From the NCBI GenBank assembly GCA_965112735.1, contig OZ218963.1, positions 2,046,001 to 2,110,000 on the forward strand: DNA of 64,000 nucleotides. The letters run 5' to 3'. The first letter of the stretch is position 1. Every line of letters begins with the position of its first letter. The position numbers were made by a program, and so were the translations under genes. Below the pieces are notes generated by a model. The model was not told where the DNA came from and did not search any database. It worked only from the letters and a program-made list of their open reading frames with translations. Origin of the DNA: Phaeosaccion multiseriatum. Lineage: Eukaryota > Ochrophyta, other classes. This document shows, in pieces, positions 1-9,797 of this stretch.

Positions 1-2573
1 GAGCCACAATGGCCCCCGGCACGGCTTTGCAAGAAGCCTGCAAATACTCAATCCCTCGTCGGAGGTGGTGCTGAACTCGGTCCCCCACGGAAGTATCGGT
101 ACGAGGTGTTTTAGGGGCTGGGTCTCCGCCCTGTGAAGCTGCCCCCCTCCTTGGCGGCTTGGCGGGCGTCATTGTTACCATGTCTCCTCCCATGGAAGCC
201 GTCGTCGGAGTCGGCGGCTCCGCAGCGACGAAACCACCTTCTCCATCTTCCCTCCCTCCCTTCTCGCACATCCCGCTGCGGGTGTGGGCTTGCGAGGTTA
301 GGATGATGGCGGTTTGCATCTTGAGCATCCCTACATAAACCAAGAGCAACTTTCTGTCCCAAAACATGCCGTCGTCGCTGCTGGCATTGCTTCGAGCACT
401 TGCACCACTAGTCTCCTCCTCCTGCTGGCGCTGCTGTTGCTGGAAGGAGCGGGTGTATCCATACGCAAGCTGCAAGACCCCCTGCGCTCTCCCCGCCTTG
501 CCGGCCTTATCGAGGACATCAACGTAGTGCTGCAGCCAGTCCACATGAACCTGCCAGATCCCGGGGGGATGGGGGTGGGGGTGGCAGTAGAGTATAGCAT
601 CAAGAAGGATGTAAAAGGCATTGAGAAACACAATTGAGCTTGTCGCCAGTAACAGAGGGGCGGAACATGTCGTTGGAAGGGTGGTGCCTCAAACAAGTGC
701 TACTTGGTGCACCTTCTTCCAATGACGCGCCCACAGAGCGATGGATAGTTTCTTCGTAGCAGGGAGACCGAAAGGCTCATGGGAACCCTATCAGCACAAT
801 TCGGTTCCTCCGCAGCTCAAGAAGAAACGCCAGGAGGATCGCACAACACCAAGATTTGACAAAGGCCATGGCACTTACATGACAGAAACCCACGTCTGTC
901 GCTCTCGAAGAGGCTGCACCAGCAGAAGCCGCAGAATGATTGGTATCGTCGCTGCTGCTTGTGTCGCAAAGGGCCTGCGGCAGAGGCGGCCAAGTGCCGC
1001 TCCTGCCCTTCAAAAGCTGTAGGCATATGCCGTAAAAGTTGCCAATATCGCTGAATGTCAGAGAAGGGTAGCTGCGAGTTGTCCTATCCTCAGTGCTGGC
1101 ACGCGTGCTACTGCTCTCTCCTTCTCCGGCTCCAGTGGACAGGATTGCATGTCTCTCTGCAGCCACTCCGCTCCTGTGCACATGCTCTACAAAGGCCGCT
1201 TCGTCGAAGCGCTGCCCGCTCTTGCTCGCCAGAAAGCGCAGAGCCGTACCCCGACACCTCAAGGCCCATTGCAATCCGCTGCTGCACGCATTAGTCCCCC
1301 ACACATGCGTTGACCCCTCTTGCTCCTCATGCTGCTCCACGAGAGTAGCTGCACGCCATAGCAGCTTGAACATGTGGTCTCGGTACCCGTCAGCTGTGCC
1401 CGTCTCACCCAACACCTCCAACTGCTGCACCCACTCAAACGAGCAGTCGCAGAGGTGACTGGCAAAGACTTGCAGGTGGTCTCCCCCCCCCGCCTCCAGA
1501 AGACACCTACAGATATTCAGTAGGCCGCCGCTCACCAGCTTCACCAGTTGCAGACCTAGTGGAGGAGCCGAAGTGTGGCGGCCATTGCCAATCCTTCCCG
1601 TACTCTTGCCGCCGCTCTGGGGGGTGTCCTGAGAACTCCTACTGCTCCTCCTGCTGCTGCTACTACTACTACTGTGGATGCTGCTGCTGCTGCTTGTGGC
1701 GGCAACGGTAGCTCTCTCTTGGGGAGGCAAAGGGAAGGTACCGAGGAGAGTCAGAGGTTCAGCTCCGCTTGCACAAGCGGCAACGACAGCAGCATGGCAG
1801 TCAGCCCCCAAGGTGATGATCAGCGCCCTCTGGAACAAGCCGGCTGCGCGTAAACCACCGTTGAAATCCTTAAGCTCGATGCTCCTCGTCACCGCTTGGT
1901 AGAGGAGTCTCTCCATCGTTAGAGGAGGCACTGCAGTGTGCGCAGCCAGGGGGAGCAAGAGCTCGAGCGACTGGCAGGCTATAGCAACACTCTGCATTCG
2001 GCCCTCTCTATGCTGCTGCTGCTGCTGCTGGGGGCACACGGGCCCTCTCCCCCCCGCGTCTGAGTCGACCTTCCCGGTCTTAAGGCCTGCCTGCGCAAGC
2101 TTGAACAGAGCCATCGCGTCGCTATTTGCTGCATTCTTTAGCTTGCTGTCCACCTCCTCGATGTCTCTCGCACTCCGCTTACTATTCTTATCGCCTGTGA
2201 TTCTTCTTCCGCCGCAGTTCTCCTTATCCACCCCACTAGCGCCTCCTTCTTCCCCCCCTTCCTCCTCCTCCTCTTCCTTCCTGTTGCTCTTCTTGTTCTT
2301 CTTCCTCTGCTGCTGCTGCTTCTCCTTCTCCTCCTTCTCCTTCTGCTCCAGCAGCAGGAGCTGCAGCGGCTTGAGCTTCTCGCGCACCAGACCAATAAAG
2401 ACTGTACATGATCTCACGACGGCCGTTTGGTCTCGAGACACCAATCCAGCACCACTCCCAGTTACGGGGCCGTCACCGGTGCAATCCTCCCGAGGGCGGG
2501 CCGAGGAGATCGGAGCTAAGCTGAGAGAAGCTAAGCCTGCCACCAAGTCCTCCACGGACGCTCTTTCCCCCAT
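1..2573 (-). CDS. Possible separase (ESPL1/ESP1-like) N-terminal region, partial at left edge
   Basis: Proposed exons are 2573-879 and 550 to beyond position 1. The first ends at a GTAAGT donor and the second begins after a CAG acceptor in the same phase; at least 748 residues are present. The start is the ATG at 2573-2571. Residues about 60-160 are low-complexity Lys/Glu/Gln-rich. After that comes an alpha-helical, repeat-like region containing short blocks such as PPLTMERLLYQAV and MFKLLWRAATLVEQ, followed by FDEAAFVEHVHRSG. From memory, the order and spacing of these blocks resemble the helical N-terminal half of human separase, the protease that cleaves cohesin at anaphase. The diagnostic C-terminal His/Cys caspase-like domain would lie outside the window, so the name is an inference. 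It could instead be another TPR-like protein. The second exon carries a Gln-rich stretch and basic Pro/Thr-rich segments. Confidence 0.45.
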
Positions 2574-2694
2574 TACCTAGAGGAGATTTAGAGAGAAAAA
2601 AAAAATGGGGGAAATTTAGTTTGAATTTCAGTGAACGAGCCCCAATTCTTTTCCCTTTTTCTTTTTTTCTTTTCTTTTCTTTTACATTGTACTG

Positions 2695-3091
2695 TGATTT
2701 CGCGGTTGAGTGGCACTTTTGACGCCCCGTGATTCTTTTTTGACGCCAAATGACGATTACTTTGACGACGTTTGACGACTTTTGAACCCCTTTTTTACCC
2801 ACTTTAAAGCCCTCTTTGACGCACTTTGACGCCCTTTGACGCCCTTTGACGCCCTTTTATCTTAATTCGCCTTAATTTCGTCTAAAAAAAATCACTTAAA
2901 AAAAAATGACGGAAAAGGGCGTCAAAGGGCGTCAAAGAGCGTCAAAAGGCGTCAAAGGGTGTCAAATAGGGCTTTAGGCGTAAAAAAGTAAAAAAGGGGT
3001 TCAAAAGTCGTCAAACGTCGTCAAAGTAATCGTCATTTGGCGTCAAAAAAAAATCACGGGGCGTCAAAAGTGCCACTCAACCGCGAAATCA
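2695..3091. repeat. Foldback inverted repeat (MITE-like), about 397 bp
   Basis: Two arms of roughly 185 bases are near-perfect reverse complements. The left arm begins TGATTTCGCGGTTGAGTGG and the right arm ends with its complement CCACTCAACCGCGAAATCA. The arms meet at an A/T-rich centre near 2890. Both arms contain tandem copies of a unit like TTTGACGCCC, pointing toward the centre. No open reading frame is present, so this is most likely a non-autonomous foldback or MITE-type element. Flanking target-site duplications were not obvious. Confidence 0.85.
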
Positions 3092-3140
3092 GTTCTTTTA
3101 TTTTTCTCTTTTTTTTCATTTTAATAACATAACTCACTAG

Positions 3141-3311
3141 ATTTGCGGAAGAATCGCCAAATCACCCCCAATTTTTTCGCACGAGCTCCGCAAAACGACG
3201 CTGGGAGAAGCGCTATAGCTCTTCGTGTAGCTCCTTGAGATGCCTACCGAAGCCTTTTCAGCCCCCCCCCGATTTGGGCGATTCTTTTATTTTAATTAAA
3301 AAGCGCATAAA
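3141..3311. repeat. Dispersed MITE-like repeat, copy 1
   Basis: A core at 3188-3234, GACGCTGGGAGAAGCGCTAT and the following CTCTTCGTGTAGCTC, recurs in reverse orientation at 19320-19369. The similarity extends outward into AGAATCGCCAAATC at 3148. The other end of this copy (GATTTGGGCGATTCTT, 3271-3286) is the approximate reverse complement of that outer block, so the element seems to have terminal inverted repeats. Confidence 0.75.
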
Positions 3312-3511
3312 TCTAATAGCCAAACTCTCTCTCTCTCTAAAAAATTAACTAGTGAGGACCTTTCTGACTTTCTGCGGCGAAGACCTCGCAAGCTGCCGCT
3401 GCTTAGGTCGAGGAAGAGAAATTGACTCTTGATTTGTTCCAATGGACAACTCCCCTTCTATTATACACCTCCTCAAACCTACGAACGTGTTTGGAGAGTG
3501 AGTCCGTTGGT

Positions 3512-5707
3512 TCATCGGAGGCTGCGTATTCGTTTGCCTCCTGCCACCCTGGCCGGTTGGTGTGACCGCACCCCAGCCCCGGCTACCACGGGTAGCCGCG
3601 TCACTCCACCTTGTCGCTCGCTTCCTGCAGCACTAAACTTAACACTCCCACCACCCACACCCCTTCGCTCGCGGGCTGCTCGTACCGCTCGCACACCTGC
3701 CCCTACTCCCTGCGTCGAAGCCACAGACCTTGCCCCTGGGCCACGAGTGGGGCGAACTGAGCGTGCCCGGCCCCTCCCAGCAGCAACGAGATTCTTGCTG
3801 CTCAGAGGGGTGCCTCTGTGGGCCGACGACCTTCTCCTGAGGGGGCCCTCGCTCCTCGCCCTCGCTGCTCTGCTACCACCGCCGCCTCTGACATCGCGAG
3901 GTAGATGCAGGGGCCTTCGACCGCGCATTTGAGCACTGTTCGCAGCCGCCCCTACGGCAATTGCGCGGCGGCTGATGGCCCTGGGGCCCGCCCGGGCTCC
4001 ATTCCTTCCGCCACCATTGACTGCCTTCCTGAGGTCCTCTTTCCGCTTCGAGTATTCTGCTCGCATGTCGCTGAACTGCTGCATGTGCGCATTTTTCTCC
4101 TGCCTCCCCGCTGCCATTCCTCTTGCTGCGACCGCCCCTGGTCGCCCTCTCCCCGCTCTTCGCTGCTCCTGAGTCAGGCTCCCACGTGTCGTCGTGGATG
4201 ACGCCGTACCTCCTGCTACTCTTGCTGCTGCTGACTGTGTCTTCTTCGTTTCCAGCCATCCTCGAATGACCTTGTCCTGCCTCGCGATGCGTAAGGCCTC
4301 GGCTCTCTCTTTGGCCATCCTCTGCTTTGCTTTGCTTCGCTTCTGCTCCATGATGGCGCTACGATAGCCGATATTGCGTGCAGCTGCCATTTCGCCACGT
4401 CCATGACCGGGTATCCGGCCTCTCCTCCCGCCGCTCTTTCCTCCGACGTCGGGCAGCGACGTCAGGAAGGTACCACCATCCTCTTTTGGCCGATTCCGGC
4501 TGCTGCCGCTTTGGGTGGCTCGCGTTGATGCTCCCAAGCCCCTTGTTCCGCCTCTTGCCCCCGCCGACTTGCTCTGCAGTGTACCGCCTGCGAGTGAGCC
4601 AACTCCCCGCCCGCCCCCTATGGGAACCTTCTTCACAGCCGCTGTATAGTACATTTGCCCGGGCGTGTTGAGCGACGGGCCTTGTCTCTTCCGACTGAAC
4701 TGCAGCTTACTCATCGTCGCAGGAGCCTTCCTGGCACCCAAGGGCCCCAGTTTGACATCCTTTTCCTTGTCCTTGGCGTCGTCGTACAAATTGGTGGTCT
4801 CAAGGCTCGAGATGCGTTTCTCCAGCTCGAGGAGCTTGTCGAGGCTACCGAGGACAGTGTCAAGCGCCCCCACAACAGGTGCCTCCACGTCCTTCCCACC
4901 ATCGCCGCCAGTCGCCGCAGCCGAGTCGCTTCCGGCGTCTGCTTTGGGTGCCTTTCCTTTCAGAAGTTGCACCTTTTCCTTCTCGAGCTGTCGCTGTTGG
5001 GCCTTAAACAATTGCCGGCGCCTATTCAACTCCTCCCTCTTCTCGACCTGATCTCTGAGCCGCCTGAGGCTGTGAATGTGCGACTGAACCTCTCGGTCCA
5101 GCTTGTCCTCTGTGATTCGTTCCTTCTCCTCGTAGGAGGCGATAAAGTCGGCACTTACATGAAGGGGCTTGCTCTGCTCCTCCATAATAACCTGCTGCAT
5201 CCACACTGCTCGTTCTTCCAACGCCGAGGTTGCTTGGTTCAGAGACTTTGAGTTTCCAGGTGTGGTGGCACGTGGCAGACCATAGCTGCTACTGCTGCTA
5301 TCCGCGCCCCTAGCATCTCCAGTCGCAGCAGCAGCACTCTTAATCTGCTTGGTCTTGATGATGGCTGCTTTGAGAGCAGCCTCGTTGGCGAGCTTGTGCC
5401 AATGAAGCAGCTTCATCTCAGCCTGCAGATCCTCCACCATACTCCGGTCGGCAATGGCTTTGGCACCCCCAGGTGCAGGCCCTGCTGCTGCTACTGCTGC
5501 TGCGGCGGCGGTGGCGCCTCCGGCACTCGCCTTGAGGGCACCTGCCCCTCCCGCTGCGGGGGCCATCTCGCTTGAGGATGGAGCGCCAGTTCCCGGGCTC
5601 CGACCTCGACCTTGACCCTTCGCAAAGGCCTCAAACTCAGACGCCCACCCATCGTAGCTGTTCCCATCCACCGCAGGCCCCGCCGAAGCAGCCAGAGTGG
5701 CGGGCAT
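3512..5707 (-). CDS. Arg/Ala/Gly-rich coiled-coil protein of unknown function
   Basis: A single uninterrupted frame of 731 residues starts at the ATG at 5707-5705. The open frame extends upstream, but only a non-ATG codon is available there. Residues about 85-270 are predicted helical, with a clear coiled coil around EEKERITEDKLDREVQSHI and DQVEKREELNRRRQLFKAQQ. The C-terminal half is extremely basic and low in complexity (Arg, Gly, Ala, Ser), as in proteins that bind microtubules or nucleic acids. I do not recognise the family. Because three other genes in this window are flagellar, a cytoskeletal or ciliary role is possible, but that is only a guess. The gene diverges from the glycosyltransferase across about 130 bp. 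Confidence 0.7.
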   Translation of the reverse strand: MPATLAASAGPAVDGNSYDGWASEFEAFAKGQGRGRSPGTGAPSSSEMAPAAGGAGALKASAGGATAAAAAVAAAGPAPGGAKAIADRSMVEDLQAEMKLLHWHKLANEAALKAAIIKTKQIKSAAAATGDARGADSSSSSYGLPRATTPGNSKSLNQATSALEERAVWMQQVIMEEQSKPLHVSADFIASYEEKERITEDKLDREVQSHIHSLRRLRDQVEKREELNRRRQLFKAQQRQLEKEKVQLLKGKAPKADAGSDSAAATGGDGGKDVEAPVVGALDTVLGSLDKLLELEKRISSLETTNLYDDAKDKEKDVKLGPLGARKAPATMSKLQFSRKRQGPSLNTPGQMYYTAAVKKVPIGGGRGVGSLAGGTLQSKSAGARGGTRGLGASTRATQSGSSRNRPKEDGGTFLTSLPDVGGKSGGRRGRIPGHGRGEMAAARNIGYRSAIMEQKRSKAKQRMAKERAEALRIARQDKVIRGWLETKKTQSAAARVAGGTASSTTTRGSLTQEQRRAGRGRPGAVAARGMAAGRQEKNAHMQQFSDMRAEYSKRKEDLRKAVNGGGRNGARAGPRAISRRAIAVGAAANSAQMRGRRPLHLPRDVRGGGGSRAARARSEGPLRRRSSAHRGTPLSSKNLVAAGRGRARSVRPTRGPGARSVASTQGVGAGVRAVRAARERRGVGGGSVKFSAAGSERQGGVTRLPVVAGAGVRSHQPARVAGGKRIRSLR

Positions 5708-5836
5708 CGCCTCTCTCTCTCTCGCCACCCGTCGATCTGGAGGGCCTTGATCCTGATTGCCTTGGTCGAAACGCCCAGAAAAATTTGAGTTCCTTTTTTT
5801 CACCGGGTTGGATCATCGTCGACACAAAGCGACTTG
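5708..5836. promoter_or_regulatory. Presumed bidirectional promoter interval
   Basis: This is the 129-bp gap between the start codons of the coiled-coil gene (minus) and the glycosyltransferase (plus). Both 5' UTRs and core promoters must fit here unless upstream non-coding exons exist. No TATA box was recognised. Confidence 0.4.
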
Positions 5837-8800
5837 ATGAGGCGTTGCAGTGGGCTTGTCCCACGGCTGTTGTCCTTAGTGTTTCTTGAGCTGTACGTGC
5901 TTGCCTTGCAGCTACCAACCAGAGGAGCGACTTTTGTCAGCCTGCTGAGTTTGGCTGTGGGTGGATTTCAGCTGTGGGGATGGGTTGCGGCCTCAGCAGC
6001 CCAGCAGCAGCAGGTGCGCCTGGCCAGGCCCAAGGTACCTCCACCTTGGATATTCCGCTACGATGCTCAGTATCAGAATCAGTTGCAGCAGCAGCAGCAA
6101 CAGAGGAAGAGGCTGTTCCCTCCTCCTCCAGGAAAGTGGAGGTATGAAGAGGGCACAGAAGCGGGGGGAGGGGGCGGGATGAGACAGCCCAGAAAGACGG
6201 GGCGGCTGCTCTTTGTGGCAGTGGGACTATATGGACACATGGTACCGCTACTAAGGCTCGCCGAGGAGATGGTCAGGAGGGGACATGACGTTACCTTTGC
6301 GACGCACGAGGCGGGGAAGGAGCTCATCAGGGGGACGGGCGTCAAGTTTTTGTCTCTGGGGCCAATGCCTTCCCCGAACATCAAACTGAATGCTAAGGTG
6401 AGTGGAGCATACAGAGCGATGGGCACTTTTTTTTGTCGTTCCTCTTTTAGTTTCTCTCTCTCTGAGTTTCTCTCTCTCTGCCTCCTTCCTTCGGCTTTCT
6501 CTCTTGTCTCTCCGCATCTGCCTCCCTCCCCCCTAACGGTCTGCCGCCTCGTCACACCCTGCTCAAACGTTTTTTTTCTACCCTCCTCTGTCGCCCCACT
6601 TTTGTGCTCCATCACTTCGTGCCCCTCTTCAAGCTGGCCCGCCTGACCCAGGAGCTGCCGACCATGCGGGGCCTGTTGTCCCTCCTGAATGAAATCTACG
6701 TGCCAATGCAGCGCCCCATGTACAAATCGCTGATGGCTTATCTTGCGCCACATCTGCTTCAGCCTTCGAAACGAGGGGATCAGAGAGATGGGCCCAGGAA
6801 AGGCGGACAAGGGCGAAGAGCAGGAGGGAGGGTGGACGGAGGGGACAAAGGACCAGGAGAGAGGGGCAGACAAGAGCAGTGTGCGCTGTACGAGAAGGGG
6901 AAAGGCGGGGACACAACCCGAGAAGATGGGAACGAGGTAGGACGAAAGGATAGGGGAGTGAAAGCAACGACGGCGGCTGGCAGCAGCTGCTGCGATGCGT
7001 GTGCGAAAAGACAAGTCGAGGCTACCAGTGGGACTGCCACAGGTGCGGTCGGCTGTGAGGAAGAATGTAGATACAGCGGGTCAGTCTCAGCGACGCAGAG
7101 ATCAGGAGGCTCGTCTGGCGGCGCCGTCAACGCTGTCGATGGGAAGGACAGGAGTAGTGAGGCACGAAGACAAGCAGAGGCTACGACCGCAGCCCTCGCT
7201 GCGGCTTCAAAGCCGCTGGATCCCAGAGTTGATTTGATGGTGATTGACGTTGCCGCTCTGGGCGCATTCGATGTAGCACACAAGCTACGGCTCCCTTACA
7301 TAATCAATTCGCCCACACCCCTCTTTGATGTGTCGGGAAAGACCAACAGCGCGACGACTCCAGGTATGCGGTAGGGGGGGGGAAGGAGACTCGCAGACAG
7401 GAGATGGGGGGGGGGCATATGGAGCAAGGGTGACCAGAGAGGCTTGTTTTTGTTGTTGTTTTTGTTAACGTATGTTAATCTCCTTTCGCTATGCTCTCCA
7501 CGTCTATTAGGTCTTTCCCATTTCCCTTTCTCTTTGCCGTTCTCCGCCCATCCTCAGTCCTAACGACCTACTCCCCATGCTGATCTCATGGAATGTCCCC
7601 ACCCCAGGTTGGGGCACGGGCCTGCACCCCAGAATGACGTTCTGGCAGCGTTGCACCAATTTCATGTTCCCACGCGTGTTGGCTCTTGCCCTTACACCGC
7701 CGCTCATGAGCATCAATCGGGTGCGAAGAGAGGCCGGCCTTCCTCCCTACCTATCCTTGGTACGGACCTTCAAATAGTATGATGAACATGTCTGAGTAGT
7801 GGAGTTCCTTCCTGATGATGAGCCTGACTGACTGTGGTCTCAGCTTCCCCACAGCTCAAGAACTCATCTCCACATGCCTCGTTCCCTTTCCGCGCCTCTC
7901 TTGCCTCTCTTGCCTCTCCCACCCTCACCACAAACCCACAGGACGCAGTTTTCAGGGGGACGCGCACGATCCTCAACACTGCTTTAGGCTTGGAGTACCC
8001 GGCTCTATCCGACCCAATGATTGATGCAGCGGGTCCTCTCTTGCCTTCCAACATTGCCCTGCAAATGACCAACACCTCATCTCTTCCTGCGGCGGGGATG
8101 AATGGTGATTTTGGGCCAGCACTGGCCGTACCCAAGGTCATTTCCCACTGGATGGAAGGCTACTCGGGAGTAGCTGTGGCAGACCCAAGTCCAACGCCAG
8201 AGGGGGCAAGCGGGCGTGGCAGCGGTGGCAGCGGAGGAGGAGGGGGCAGCAGTAGCGGCAGCGGGAGGAATAGACACAAGGACCGAAGCACAGGGGGGGG
8301 GGGCAGCGGGACTGTGCCTTCAGATGCCTCCGTGGCGACTCTGCCTCTGCAGCCCCCACCACTGCAGCCGCCACAGTCGGCTGGGGGAGTGGTTTACGTG
8401 AGCACTGGCCACATGCCTCGGCTGGAAGCCGGCCAGGTAGAGGCCATTATACAAGGCTTGGTGTGGGCGGGAGAGCCAGGTGCACTGCGGCACGCCAGTA
8501 GCAATTTCCGGGTGCTTTGGCTGGTGCCGCTCTCCCAAATGAGTATGCTGCCCCCCGTGCTGCCTCCCAACTTTCGCGTGCGGCAGACGGGTCTCATCCC
8601 CCACCTTCGCCTCTTGGCCCACCCTGCCGTGAAGCTGGTCCTGAGTCACTGTGGTCACACGGCGGCCCAAGAGGCACTGGTGTTTGGAAAGCCCCTACTC
8701 TGCATGCCGAAACTGGGAGATCAGCCCGACGTGGCAGCGAGAGTGATTGATTCCGGTGCAGGGATGTCTCTGCCCAAGGCGGACTGCGCACCACTGGAGG

Positions 8801-9501
8801 TGAAGGAGGCCGTGGTGCAGCTCTTGGACGACGAGGGGCAGGCATTCGCGCACGCCGCCGCGGAGGTCGGGGCTGCTCTGCGACGGGCAGGTGGTACGGT
8901 GCGAGCGGCGGATATCGTCGAAGACTCGCTGCAGCTTGGGCACAACTACCTCCGCTCGCCGGGACTGAGGCTCAAGTGGCACCAGTCCATAGGGATGGAC
9001 ATTGTTGCGGTTCTGTGTGCGGTTCTTTGTCTCATCTCTCTCGCCGCGTATGCGCTGGGGAGCACGACGTTGGCTTGCTATCAGTCGTGGTGCAGATCTG
9101 CCGGCAGCCGAAGGAGGCAAAAGCTGAGGAAGGCTAGCAGGGCGGCCATTTCAGCGGCGACTGATGCAACTGGTGCCGGCCCTGACCCTTCTATGCGCAG
9201 CATTGACGCCAAGTCCTACGAGGAAGCCGCTTCGGCAGCCGCGGCGACAGCAGCAGCAGCAGCAGCTGGAGCCGCGGTGCTAGAGCTGGAGGTGTTTACC
9301 GACCACCGCGGGGACACATACTTGCCAGACTACTTTGAGCAGTGGGATGAGCTGCCCAATGAGCGTCAGGCCGTGCAGCAGCAGGCGTTGCCGCCTCATC
9401 GTAAGGTCCCCGCGTCGATTTGCGCAGCTGCCTCTTCCACCGGTGTCTCAGACCGAACTGGAGGAGGAGGTGGGGACGAGGGGGGGGCTGGGTTGTTCTG
9501 A
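5837..9501 (+). CDS. Membrane-anchored UDP-glycosyltransferase (GT1/UGT family)
   Basis: Exons 5837-6397, 6634-7363, 7608-7759 and 7942-9501 give 1000 residues in phase. The N-terminus is a hydrophobic signal sequence. The donor/acceptor fold begins near residue 112 with RLLFVAVGLYGHMVPLLRLA, which contains the glycine/His-Pro start motif of UGTs. The C-terminal domain holds GVVYVSTGHMP (about 629) and LSHCGHTAAQEALVFGKPLL (about 716), equivalent to the nucleotide-sugar-binding signature, then GDQPDVAARV. A single membrane segment near residues 833-855 and a Ala-rich cytoplasmic tail follow, as in ER-resident UGTs that transfer sugar from UDP-sugar to lipophilic acceptors. The protein is about twice the family's usual length because of two low-complexity insertions: a Gly/Arg/Lys-rich one of about 150 residues in exon 2 and a Gly/Ser-rich one in exon 4. 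The acceptor substrate cannot be inferred. Confidence 0.88.
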
Positions 9502-9632
9502 ACAGCGTTGCTTCGCTTGACGGCCCTCCACTCTCTTTCACTCCAACAGGGCTAATAAAGCGACTCTGTGAGCAAGTCTTATGTACGCAGCGAGCTCTCC
9601 CCGCTCCACCGACAGAGACCTTCAGACTAAAA

Positions 9633-9636
<4 letters not shown>

Positions 9637-9707
<71 letters not shown>
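9637..9707. repeat. (GT)n microsatellite upstream of the LRR gene
   Basis: About 35 uninterrupted GT units lie in the 296-bp gap between the glycosyltransferase stop and the start codon of the LRR gene at 9798. This places the tract in that gene's promoter or 5' UTR. It is followed by an A/G-rich stretch up to the ATG. Confidence 0.95.
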
Positions 9708-9708
<1 letters not shown>

Positions 9709-9797
9709 CCGAAGTACCCGAGTCGAAGTGTACAATAGTAAACGAGGAGGGAGAAGAAAAAAAAAGGAAAAAAGAAAAAGAAGACAAGAAGGAAACG

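Larger units (their letters stand above)
2574..3511. other. Intergenic region filled with repeats
   Basis: No credible gene is seen between the start of the separase-like gene and the stop of the coiled-coil gene. The interval is AT-richer than its surroundings. It holds T- and A-runs, the foldback element at 2695-3091 and a dispersed repeat at about 3141-3311. The minus-strand reading frame over 2473-2802 is Lys-rich low complexity crossing the 5' end of the separase-like gene, and was not taken as coding. Confidence 0.7.

Noticed and set aside
331-696. 121-codon minus-strand frame next to the separase-like exon 2
   Set aside because: A different frame at 1-550 joins exon 1 in phase through a good acceptor and reads like helical protein, while this frame does not.
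6079-7014. 311-codon minus-strand frame over the glycosyltransferase
   Set aside because: It is antisense to a good plus-strand gene and crosses its first intron; composition is Ser/Pro/Cys-rich with no domain.
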